A stretch of DNA of 64,000 nt from the NCBI GenBank assembly GCA_021904315.1, contig CM038923.1:8810038-8874037 (forward strand), written 5' to 3'. Shown here in pieces: positions 22,432 through 32,399 of the stretch (its first letter is position 1; every line of letters starts with the position of its first letter). Both the position numbers and the translations under genes were made by a program. The notes below the pieces were generated by a model. It was not told the DNA's origin, did no database searches, and saw nothing but the letters and a program-made list of their open reading frames with translations. This stretch comes from Sphagnum magellanicum (lineage: Eukaryota > Streptophyta > Sphagnopsida > Sphagnales > Sphagnaceae).

Positions 22432-22927
22432 TGACATACCCTTCTACGCAGACTGTCAAGTGTGGGGGCTCACCTAGTCAAGGCCGAAGTCCGGACCATT
22501 GTGGGGCAACCGCCATGACGGCTTGGGTTACAAGTCTAAGTGTTGGGTTGGTTGGGTTCGACTTTCAATTTGAGAGACTCATGAGTCACACAAGTGTCGG
22601 CGAATGAGGGTTTGAAGAAGGGGGCTGAAGGTGTTGGTTTCGGTGCATTAAGTTCTCGAACTAGACAAACTTTGTGGTTAGGCTAGAAGACAAGAGATGG
22701 TAATCTTGGGCGACAAGGCCTTGGACCACTTGGAAAGTCCACAATGGGTTTTAGTCCCACCCATTTAAAAGTCGAGAATAGCCCAAGGTTGCAAGGTAAA
22801 TTTGAACACCAAAGCTTCACCAAGTGTGTGGTTTTCCATGTGCAAGTAATGGAGGTGTTTAAAAAGGCACAAAAATGGAACAAAGGCGACAATGGAATGG
22901 CACCAAGGTGTAATTGGGTGCGAAATG
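22432..22927 (+). repeat. left LTR of the chromovirus fossil
   Basis: It starts TGACATACCC and matches 28819-29335 throughout (for example CAAGTGTGGGGGCTCAC and AATAGCCCAAGGTTGC in both). The 3' limit is set by the primer-site-like TGGTAATAG and may be off by some bases. Confidence 0.8.
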
Positions 22928-23039
22928 TGGTAATAGATCAGGCTCTTTGGGTCAATTGGAAAATCTTTTAAGGCATAAACTGGGGAGATAAACAATCCAA
23001 GGCAAATGGCTTCAACAAAGTGATACCTAGCACAATGAT

Positions 23040-24568
23040 TATGGTGGAACCTAAATCCAAAAACAAGTATAAGACCAAAAAGGAGAAGGATGTCGCCATG
23101 GAAGAGTTGATGGCTATAGCTTAAACCATGGTGGGCAATGAGCTTCATGATGAAGAAGTTCAAAGTCTAAGAGACTTGGTGGAGGAAGCTGCGAAGGCCC
23201 CTCCACAAAAAACTAAAAAGAAGAAGACAAGGAAAGATGAAGCAAGCCTGAATAAGGCCCATGAAAGAATTCTTTCTTTTGTCACACGAAGAAGGGGGGA
23301 AGACGAGGTGAAAGTGGGCTATGTGCAAAAACTCCCACAGTTCCCAAAAAGAATAAAGGGAAAGAAAAAGTTCTTGAACCAAAATGGAATCACCTAAGCA
23401 CATCGATTTTCATTCGTTTTCCAAATCGAATGGGGATGTGCATTCCTTAATTCTCCTTTTGAATGGGCCAATGAAAGGAAAAGGGGGCAAGCAAGCCTTG
23501 GAGCATCCAATTGTGGATGAATTTCTTGAGAAGTAGGAGGAAAAGGCTCCAAAAGTGGAAAAATCATCCAAAGAATTTTTGGCTCTTGTGGATGCCTTCT
23601 ATGTGTTTGTGGTCCAACAAGGGAAGTCACAACTCGAAACCAGGAAATAGCCAAGCTTATCAGCCGCATTGTGGAAAGTTTGGGTGTTATCAAAAATGCC
23701 CCAAGCATGAGTTTCACCAAAGCAACCATCAAGGCAAGGTTGCCGAACTTTTTCGCAAAAAAAAGACGAAAATTAAACGAGTGCAGCCATGGTTGCATCA
23801 AATAAAAGCATATATGGAAACATAACATCTTGAAATTGATAAGGAAAAATTTCATTTCATTCAAATTTTGTTAAAGGAGCATGTGTGGGAATGGTGGATA
23901 TCACAAAAGCAAAACACTCTCGACTTCCTTGAAACCCTCATGTGGGACAAATTCAAGTTGTAGTTGGATGGGAGGTTCACATTACACCACCTTGTGTAAT
24001 TTGAAATGGGATGGAGCTTTTGGAGCTCACCCAAGGGGATGATAAAAGCTCATTGGCTACATATGTTTAGGACTTTAATCGCATGCTAACTATGGTCCCC
24101 CTTAAAAATGAATATGTTTGAAAGTTGATCTTCCTTCATGGATTCAAGCCCTAGGTGTGAAAAATAGTCTACAAGAGGATTCACATTCTAGAGATTTGCT
24201 AAGGGTTGATGAAGATGGTGGAGTGCATGGAGGATGAAGGTCCTACATACCCCAAGGGTGAAATTAGAAACAAGGTCACCCAAAAGAACCAAACCAACCC
24301 AAGCAATGGAAGCAAGGGTTGCAATAAACGCAAGTGGGGCCAAGGGAAACTTAGGCTTCCAAATAATAAGGAGAAGTTGGTCAACAAAGAACCACTAATT
24401 AAGAAGACTAAATGGGACTTGTCCAAGGTTAAATGTTTCAATTGTGACAACAACGGACATTTGGTGAAGGAGTGCCCCAAGCCACCTCAAATAAGTGATT
24501 ACATTGCCCAAGGTAAATTAAGGGGGCTTTGTGATTTAAATAAGGGTTCACGAAAGCAAAACCTTTAA
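23040..24568 (+). pseudogene. gag region of the chromovirus fossil
   Basis: Remains of a Ty3-type capsid gene. The most telling part is the 3' piece (24206-24568), with a CCHC zinc knuckle, C-x2-C-x4-H-x4-C, in KCFNCDNNGHLVKEC at residues 77-90 of that frame, preceded by a Lys/Asn-rich basic stretch. In living relatives this knuckle binds the element's RNA. An acidic and Lys-rich section (23128-23397) lies toward the 5' end. Broken. Confidence 0.75.
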
Positions 24569-24619
24569 TTTATTAAAATTGAATTATAAGATAAATGTTG
24601 AACAACAGTGACAAATTTG

Positions 24620-25960
24620 TTCATAACTCTGCAAATGGTGGAATGACTAGGAATTAAGATCGAATTAGTGACAAACCCCATTATGGTGCAATTGGCACAG
24701 GCATAGCTAGATCTTTGCTTAATGTAATGTTAGGTGTCGAATTGTTTTGTGAAGGAGTTTAATTTTTTGAAAACTTCACCTTATGTGACTTAGATAATTT
24801 TGATGTAATTTCAGGAAACACATTTTTGAATGCCTACAAAATAGACATCTTTTGTAGCGGAGGTAAGTTAAAAATTCGTGCCAAGTGTGGCTCTAAATTA
24901 ATGAACTCAAATGCATATTATAATTCTATATTAGTAAAAATGGGAATGATTTTAGTTGTTTTAACTAGTGAGTTGGAATCACTTAGTTTTTTAATTTTGA
25001 TGTTTTTGAGAGTCTCCCAAGGGGAGCCTAAACCACAAGGGGCGAAGCATCCCCCTACTTATATTTTGGATTCATTCAATAAATTTTTGGAGGTTCTAAT
25101 ACTCCCTAATGCCCTTCCACCTTGTAAAAAAGTTAACCATAAGATAGAAGTGGTGTCTAGAGTGGCTTTGCCATCAAGGCACCCTATAGGTTAAACCAAA
25201 AGGAATTGAAAAAACTTAAAAGACAATTAAACAACCTCCTTAGTTGGGGGTATATTTGACAAAACAAGTTGCAATATTGGAGCACCTATTTGTTTGTTGA
25301 TAAAAAGGATAATAAGTTGAAAATGTGTATCAATTACCATGCCTTAAACAAAATAACGATAAAAAACAATTATCCTTTACCTCACATTGATGATCTTTCC
25401 TAAGCATGGCTTATTTCTACTAGAAGTTTATAAAAGGTTTTTCGCAATTAATAAAGCCACTTTTGGATTTCTTTAAAAAGGAGTTGTCCTTCGAATGGAA
25501 AGAGGAACAACAAAAAATAATTAAGGACTTGAAGGAAAAGCTTTTGTATGCCCTTGTGCTAAGATTCACAAATTTCATTAAGCCATTTGAAGTCCACACT
25601 AATGCGAATGATTTTGATATTGGTGGGGTGTTCATGTAAAATGGACATTCGATTGCATTTGAAAATGAAAAGCTTTGTGGGGTGCGATTACAATGGCCAA
25701 TTCATGAGAAGGAGTTGTATGTCATTGCGTGTTGCCTGAAAACATGGCAACATTGTTTGGGGATGCATAAAACCAAAGTCTTTATGGACAACATCTCCTT
25801 GTGGTATTTTGAAACACAATTGACAACTTTAGTGAAACAATTGAGATGACATGATACCTTGGCATTGTTGGATGTAGAGTTGATCCATAAACCAGGTTGG
25901 ACAATGTGGTCCCTAATGCATTAAATAGGAAAAATATTATAAAGGGGAAAACCTTTGACT
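24620..25960 (+). pseudogene. protease, reverse transcriptase and RNase H region of the chromovirus fossil
   Basis: Recognisable blocks in order: a protease-end block (about 24826-25020, NTFLNAYKIDIF and ELESLSFLILM), the reverse transcriptase start ([20 protein letters not shown], about 25322-25381, matching the conserved R.C.DYR.LN..T..N.YPLP block), and RNase H/tether text (HEKELYVIACCLKTWQH, about 25704-25754, then LALLDVELIHKPG near 25860). Family assignment is secure. Broken in several places. Confidence 0.8.
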
Positions 25961-26029
25961 AAAATCAAGGCATCAAAGGCTATCTTTTAAAGCAAAAGCA
26001 ACCTTGAAAGGGAAATAAAAAAAGCCTAC

Positions 26030-27660
26030 ATGTAAGATCCGCTCATTCAACATTATTTTAAAAAGTTGTGCGAATGAAAAAAAATGAAAGGTATCATTTT
26101 AAAAGAAGGGTTGTTCAAATGGAAACAATATTGAATCTATGTGCTAATAGGGAAGTTGTGCATGAAGATCATGCATGAAAAGCATGATGTGCCCATGGTA
26201 GCATTGTGGGGAAAGAACCATAATAATGGTTGTAGGAAAAATTTATTGGCCCGGAATGAAATACGATGTAGAGCATTTTGTGCACACCTATGTTAAATGC
26301 CAAAGCATGAAATCCATATACCAAAAAAAAAATGGGGTATATAAACTTCAACCGATCTTGACTGAGCCATGGGAAAACATTTCCATGGACTTCATGACCC
26401 AACTATTTAAATGGAATGGAATGGATGCCATCCTCATGGTAGTTGACCAATTCTCCAAGTTGGCAAAAGTGGTTCCAACTCAAATTATCATAACAACTTT
26501 CAACTTAGCAAAATTGTTGTTCATTATATGGGTCAAGCATCACAAAATGCTACAATTAATCGTAAATAATAAGGACGCCAAATTTACAATGTGCTTTTGG
26601 AAGAATTTGTTTCGGAAGGTGGGGATGAAATTATCATTTAATATAACATTTCAACCATAAATTGATGGCCAAATACAAAGGGTCGTTGGGGTGGGGTGAA
26701 ATCACACTAAGGCGTTACACTTTTGGATGTCCAAGAGTCCATATTTCAAAAAATTTAAATTTTCAATAGTAGTTCGTTCCAATTGATATGTGCAAATGAT
26801 GAAATGGGACTCATGTCAAAAATGAACTCATATATCAAAACACTATGTTAAAATTTCATGGTCAAATCTTTGGTATTTAATTTGTTATGGACTTTTAAAG
26901 TTGTACAAAAACACATGTCCATCAAGGAAAAATTAAATGGACTCAATACACCTTGACATAATGTCTTTTATGAATAAATGATTCAATGGTAATATAGTAT
27001 TGTGGCAAATTGAAAGTAAATAAAACAATTTGAAAAGATTTGATGATTAAATTTTGAGATGTATATCAAGTATGAAGCTCTTGAAAGAAGTCCTTCATTT
27101 GTTGAAAATAATGATTTAAATGTTCATATTTCAAATATAATATTATCATAAACTAAACTAAAGATGTTTAAGTCCTTATAGAAAAATATCTTATGACACC
27201 TTGCCATAATATCCATTTGATTCAAAATATCCTATTTTTGCTTGTTTTTGTCATATTTTCATGGTGTATTTTATTTCATAATGGACTAAAAATGGATTGT
27301 CATGATGTGTCGTTTTTGTTCCACCTTAGTGTGTTTTCACCTAGTGTTAAACCAATACCTTAGGAATTATGTGAGTGCTAATTAGAAGGAATGGGGTGAA
27401 CATTTAGGCCTAGCAAAGTTATGCTATAACTCCACAACACATTTGACAACAAAGATGTCTTCATTTGAATTAGCATTGGGGAAAGAAACCAAGATGCCAA
27501 ATTATGGACTTTACCATTCCCATGGGACAAAAAGATCATTCCAAGGAAGCTATGGAGATGGTCAAAAGGCGCAAAGAGAAATATGCCCGAGGCAAAAAGC
27601 TCTTGGAGCAAGCTCAAAAATGATATGGAAACCATGCCAATAAAACACAAAAGCATGTTG
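26030..27660 (+). pseudogene. integrase region of the chromovirus fossil, interrupted by a TIR element
   Basis: The core text includes EPWENISMDFMTQL, MVVDQFSKLAKVVP and LQLIVNNKDAKF, matching the PW..I.MDF, VVD.FSK.A.F.P and I.SDRD..F blocks around the first two catalytic acids. After the inserted element (26693-27341) the family text resumes with a YNSTTHLTTKMSSFEL block (about 27421-27474). Broken. Confidence 0.8.
26693..27341. mobile_element. non-autonomous TIR element, copy 3, inside the chromovirus integrase
   Basis: The left end reads GGGGTGAAATCACACTAAGG. The reverse complement of the right end reads TAGGTGAAAACACACTAAGG. These are the same ends as copies 1 and 2, but the interior differs, so it is a separate subfamily. 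GTG occurs at both host junctions and could be a 3-bp target duplication, but the ends do not allow a firm call. It is younger than the retrotransposon it split. Confidence 0.7.
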
Positions 27661-27680
27661 AGTTCGAAGTTAGGCAACAT

Positions 27681-28080
27681 GTGAGGTTGAACATTCAGGA
27701 TTTTAAGATGCCCAATGGATTGGGCCCATGTTTCATTGCCAAGTATGCAGGGCCTTATGAAATTTTGCATAAGCCACATCTTGACATGTACAAGTTGTTA
27801 GCTAAATTTGTGTCACATCCAACCTTCCACATTTTGAAATTGAAATTGTTTTTACATGATGAACAAATGCTAGACTGGAAACAAAAGGTGTGACTGGAAA
27901 TTGATGCCATTGAACATAAACTTGCCACTAAAATTGAAAGCATATTCCACACAAGGCGGACATGCCTTAAAGGCAAGGATAGCTTGGTGAAATATAAAGG
28001 CCACCATCATAAGGAGGCAATGTGGATGAAGCTTGTTCATTTAGACCACTTGCCAAAAACGGTAAACAAGTTTGAATAGG
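27681..28080 (+). pseudogene. chromodomain-like end of the chromovirus pol region
   Basis: Text such as SLVKYKGHHHKEAMWM (about 27981-28029) follows the LVKWKGYP.EEATWE pattern of the chromodomain carried by chromovirus integrases. In living relatives this module steers insertion to modified histones. The intervening part (GPCFIAKYAGPYEILHK, about 27724-27774) matches the GPY/F-type block upstream of it. Confidence 0.7.
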
Positions 28081-28818
28081 AAAGGGATCATGAATTTAGA
28101 GAAAAAAAAACTCAGAAAAAAAAAGAAAAACCCACCCGTAAATGGCCTAAATGTTGATGAGGATATCAACCTTTAAAGTGGGGGAAAATGCCCACATAAT
28201 TAATTATTTTCATCAAGCAAGGGTTAAGGGTTTTCGTGAACATGGTCAATTACGAAAAGGTTAAAATTCACAAAGGAGGAAACACTAATATAGGCAAAGG
28301 AATGGCAACCAACAAAAATTGACTTAGAGTTGAACTCAATTCGAAAAACTTCAAAGCTCGATTAGGCAAGATCAAGGTGGTGGTGTGTGCAAATAAAGTG
28401 GCATGTCCTAGAGTGGAGAAATTAGACTTCTTGCACATGAACTCCTGAATCATGTCCCATTTGGGTAAAGGGGATTTGGACCAACACCATTAATTGACAT
28501 GTTTGTAACCTTCCTCCTAATGTGGTGGTTGGAATTCTTGAACTAAAACTTGAAGTGCACTTTAAAGATGAAGAAGAAATGGTTGAATGAAGGGGATTTG
28601 GGGAAGACGTTGAATGAGTGCATGGGATGAAAATAGAAAACACATTTGTTAAAACCTCCTACATTGAGAACACAAACACACAACACGAATGGGTTTTTTT
28701 GATCAAGAAGTAATTAATCCCAGAAAAAGAGTTGAAACAAAAGTTGGTGAAAACACCAAGGGTGTTCATCTCGTAGAAACATCAACAAAGATGTTGACAT
28801 CTTTAAAGTGGGGGAGAG

Positions 28819-29335
28819 TGACATGCCCTTCTAGATGAACCCTCAAGTGTGGGGGCTCACTTTGTCAGGGCCCAAATCCAAACCACTGTGGGGTGGCTTT
28901 TGTGGCAACTTGGGTTATGAGTCTAAGTGTTGGGTTGGTTTCAACTCGCAGTTTGATAGACTCACAAGCTGCATAGGTGTTGATGAGTGAAGGTTTGAAG
29001 AAGGGGGCTTGAGATGTTAACCTTAACATGCTAAGTCTTTTAATTAAGCGAAGTCTATGGTTGGGCCAAAAGATAGGAGATGATAATCCCAGGCAATAAG
29101 GCCTTGAACCACTTGGGAAATTAGTAGTGAATTTTAGTCCCACCCATTTAGAGATCGAAAATAGCCCAAGGTTGCGAAATAAATCTAAACACTGAGGCTT
29201 CACCAAATGTTTGGTTTACTATTTGCAGGTAGTGTAAGTGTTTAGAAAGGCAGAAGAATGGAATAAAGATGATGTTAGAATAATGACAAGGCATACTTGG
29301 GTGCGAAAGTGGGCCTTTTGTTATTGTAATGGTCA
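28819..29335 (+). repeat. right LTR of the chromovirus fossil
   Basis: It starts TGACATGCCC directly after a purine tract and ends AATGGTCA, giving canonical TG...CA ends. Length is 517 bp. Confidence 0.8.
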
Positions 29336-29349
29336 CCCACCCTCTATTT

Positions 29350-29560
29350 TTCATAAAGCTTGGCTACCATTTTTTTCCTTGTGATACCCAATGGGGATTC
29401 AATTGACATCATAGGGAAAAAATAAAAATAAAAAGAGACTAGATTTTTACACCATGTAAAGCCCATGGACAATGATAACTTTATGGGAATTGGGAACTCC
29501 TTTGGCTCCCACCTAGGGGTCCCTTATTTTCAAAAAACATTCAAAAACATTCATCTTGAG
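29350..29560 (+). repeat. dispersed repeat related to 53690-53890
   Basis: Both regions carry TTTCATAAAGCTTGGC, a T run, then TGTGATACCCA.TGGG and an A-rich tract beginning GGGAAAAAA. The TGTGATACCC start resembles a gypsy LTR start, so both could be LTR pieces of another family. No second end was identified. Confidence 0.55.
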
Positions 29561-30480
29561 GTTGTACCCTTCCCTTTATTCACACTTGCTTGAGTCAAGG
29601 TGACACACCTTTTCTCACTTGTTGCCTTGCAATCCATCCGCCACGCAAAGCTTCTCTTGTATTTACTCCTTCAGCTCCTAGTTACTTGCACACCCCACGA
29701 CACACTTGGTTAGTCCAAAAGTCCCAACCACTTAGGACAGACTTAGACTTACTACTTAGACTCGCTAAACCTTGCTCTCAAAGCTAAGTCTTAGTCTAAT
29801 TTGGAGCAAGCCTGGGCTCAACTTTGAAAGCTGGCCCATTTGGCCTTAAAGCTGAATCAGCCCTAGGCCAGCTCAAAAGCCTTTCAGGACCAACTCCTAG
29901 AATCGGTCCAAAGGACTTAAGTTGAGATGACCTGGGTTGTCCTAGGACCAAGCCTCTTTTGGCGGCCTCAAAGCTTTAAAGGGAAAACTTTTAATCGTCC
30001 CAAGTGCTTTAGCAAGCTCGCCCCCTTTAGCGATGCAAGACAACGCTTAATCGTCCGTTGAGGGTTTTAAGGAGATAGTGCCCCACTCTATAGTCCAACA
30101 ACCCCCAATCATCTTCTTAGCCGGTGAGAGCCCAAGCTCTTGCCTTAGCCCATCTAGACCCTGAGGCCCGGACCAGATGTAACCCAACTCCTAGAGGAGT
30201 CAAACCTGGCAAAACCATTTCTGGCCTAACTTTCACATCACATTAGTGCCCCACTAAGGTGATCCTGATATGAGGCCTGCATCCACTTAAGACATCTCTT
30301 AAGCGGAAAGGCTTGTCATGAGACCTTGGTAGCTTTCCCCTCCCCACCCACCCACTATATTTTGCTTGCTGTTTAAGTCTCTGATGTGAAAAATGCAAAA
30401 CGTTAAACACCCCCATCAAACTTTGCTGTAAAAATACAGTCTTGAAGAGTCTGATGAGTAATCCAGTTCTAATTTGCAAT
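29561..30480. other. GC-balanced repeat-like stretch, no gene recognised
   Basis: No long frames. The text is rich in CTTAAGC/GCTTAAG-type words and GGCC-containing runs, giving a low-order repeat feel between 29740 and 30310. It may be the rest of an LTR that begins near 29380. Confidence 0.25.
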
Positions 30481-30482
30481 AA

Positions 30483-30565
30483 AAACAAAAGCAAGTATGA
30501 GTCATGACGAGGTTTGAACCCGGTTTTAAAGTCCCCAAACTGCAGCAACAATGCGTCCAGCAGTG
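30483..30565 (-). mobile_element. tRNA-headed SINE-like fragment
   Basis: The minus strand has a strong B box (GGGTTCAAACC, 30511-30521). Upstream is an A-box-like AACTCACTGCTGGACGC (about 30542-30558). The spacing fits a tRNA-derived promoter, but no cloverleaf closes. Confidence 0.4.
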
Positions 30566-31570
30566 AGTTTTAATAAACTGCCACTACTTAATTAATTTGT
30601 TTTCTAATCATTCATTACTGATCACATGTCCTTTATACATGTGCACTGGCAGTGTGCAGTTTTGGTGTAGCTATAGCACAAGCTAACTTGTTAGATTGTG
30701 GAAGATCAATATTACCCGGCTGCTGCTGAAGAAAGAAAGTTGCAAGATCCAAGAAACAGGTAAGTGGAGAGGAAGTTACAGGACACGAAATTGAGTGTAC
30801 ACACATTCACACAATGAATGATCTATGAGACTTAAGATAGCAGATTTGTAACTATGATACTCTCTCTAGAAAGGAACTTCGGTGTTTTTGGGAGAGAGCT
30901 AGGTAGCTAGCTAGTGAGTGGAAATTACTGTAAAAGACTTTTTGGACAATTTTGTCCTTGTCCATGCAATTTTGTTTTGTTCTGATAAATTTTGTTTTGA
31001 GTGAATGGTGGAGAATTTTATGGGTGCTAGAGCAAACTTCCTCTTTCTGCATGGTTGGGATGCTGCTGCAAGTTCTTGTTTTGTGTGTGTGTGTGTGTTC
31101 ACCATTCTTCTACTACTGTTCATGAAGTTGGCACTCTCCATAGGCCAAATGATTGTTGTTAAATGGGATTTGCAGTGCAAGAGCTGCTGCATGCCTACAG
31201 ATCCGGTGGGGCTCAAATTAGTTGAATGGGTCGGCAGGAGCAGCAACTGGTGTATGTGGAAGTTTCTAAACCAGTGGGAAAGACTTGCTCCAAAACCTAG
31301 TAACCTACAATTGAGTTTTGTGAATCGAGTGGTGGACAAACGCACCCAAGTGCTTGCATGGATTCTTTCTTGGGTTTCTTCTCACACTTTCCAGTAAATG
31401 CATTTTTTCTTTTCCCCCAATCAAGATATAGAGAAACCAACACACGCAAGCCCTGGGACCTTAAGTGCTGAAGCATCCTGAGCGAGGTGATGGATTTGAA
31501 GTTATTTTATTTCATTTTACTCTTGGTCTTTTTTGACATCTAATATGTGTGTTTCTATTCTCCTTTTTTT
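30566..31570. other. stretch with a TG microsatellite, no gene supported
   Basis: A (TG) run lies at about 31082-31098. A 130-codon plus frame (31005-31397) overlaps a 144-codon minus frame; neither shows a domain. The composition could suit untranslated or intronic host sequence. Confidence 0.25.
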
Positions 31571-31672
31571 CTCACATTTCTCATGTGGGATTCTTATTTT
31601 TCAATTTGTGGGTCTTTTCTTGGGTTTTTGTTTCTTCACACATTTCTCAGGTGGGATTCTTATTTTTTTAAT
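31571..31672. repeat. 66-bp direct tandem duplication
   Basis: CACATTTCTCA(T/G)GTGGGATTC starts at 31573 and again at 31639, followed by TTATTTTT in both copies. Confidence 0.7.
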
Positions 31673-32061
31673 TGGATGCACATATATTATAGAGGTTGGT
31701 GCACATATATCCAGGTTTTTTAGGCGTGGAGCCTCTTTGCCTTGTGGAGAACCTGAATCTAAAATCTGCCCTTGAATGTTGTTTGGATGAAAGTCTGCCA
31801 CTGAATTCTGTTGGGATCAGGGTTGCCAAAAGGGATGTCCTTAGGCTAGTCCCAAGGGTCTCTCATGGCATCCTTGTGAGCACTTATTTTTGTTACACGC
31901 CCCTTTGTAAAACTGACAGTTACTATTCAGGTTTGGGGAAATGTTTGGACTTACCCAAATGCCAGGGAACAGTAGAACAATGGGATAGTTGTCCCCCTTC
32001 TTTCTTTGGCAAGCCTTGCTGGCTCCATAGCATCCCCCTCTGGCTCCCTGACGTTCCCCTT

Positions 32062-32193
32062 CATTTCCCCAGCGTCCAGAGCCTCTTTCCTCACAATCCC
32101 TGATGTCCAATTTTCCTCGGCCCTTTCCCCAGCATCCACAGCCTCCTTCTTCACCATCCCCAATATCCTGTTTTTGTCGGCCATTTCCCCAGC
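32062..32193. repeat. 60-bp minisatellite, two full units and a third start
   Basis: Units start at 32062, 32122 and 32182 with (C/T)(A/C)(T)TTCCCCAGC. The period is exactly 20 codons, and frames stay open on both strands. The plus frame repeats SPAS.ASF.TIP; the minus frame repeats AGE.A..N...G.V.KEA.D. Units differ at about a quarter of sites yet keep length and openness, which either reflects selection on a coding repeat or simple lack of indels. The flanking sequence does not settle it. Confidence 0.7.
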
Positions 32194-32202
32194 ACAAACG
32201 TG

Positions 32203-32325
32203 GTGTTTGTCAAGGAGTGCCCATTGCAACAATGGCTTCAATTGTGTTTGTCAAGGAGTGCCCATTGCAACAATGGCTTCAATTGTGTTTGTCAAGGAGT
32301 GTCCATTGCAACAATGGCTTCAATT
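32203..32325. repeat. 41-bp tandem repeat, three copies, each with a hairpin core
   Basis: TGTTTGTCAAGGAGTG recurs with its CAAGG at 32211, 32252 and 32293. Each unit contains CCATTGCAACAATGG, an inverted repeat with a 3-base loop. Copies are almost identical; copy 3 has GTCC for GCCC. The period is not a multiple of three, so the repeat cycles through all frames and is not coding as such. Confidence 0.9.
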
Positions 32326-32399
32326 CGGAGAGCGGAAGGGAAAGATAAGTTAGCATCTGTATTGCAACAGCAGGCTTTGGCGACAACAAGGTAGCCTGA

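Larger units (their letters stand above)
22432..29335 (+). mobile_element. Ty3/gypsy chromovirus-type LTR retrotransposon, fossil
   Basis: About 6.9 kb, bounded by two diverged LTRs. After a primer-binding-site-like TGGTAATAGATCAGGC (22928) come parts in the usual Ty3 order: gag with a zinc knuckle, protease, reverse transcriptase, RNase H, integrase, and a chromodomain-like end. A purine tract AAAGTGGGGGAGAG (28805-28818) precedes the right LTR. The element is broken, with well over ten breaks. A 649-bp TIR element lies inside the integrase region. By eye the LTRs differ at roughly a fifth to a quarter of sites, so the insertion is old. No clear target duplication was seen. Confidence 0.85.

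Noticed and set aside
31005-31397. A 130-codon plus frame containing a hydrophobic stretch
   Set aside because: It runs across a TG microsatellite that supplies the VCVCV part, and a minus frame of equal length overlaps it. No domain is recognisable.
32203-32325. CRISPR-like array
   Set aside because: The three 41-bp units are contiguous with no unique spacers, and the setting is a plant nuclear genome.
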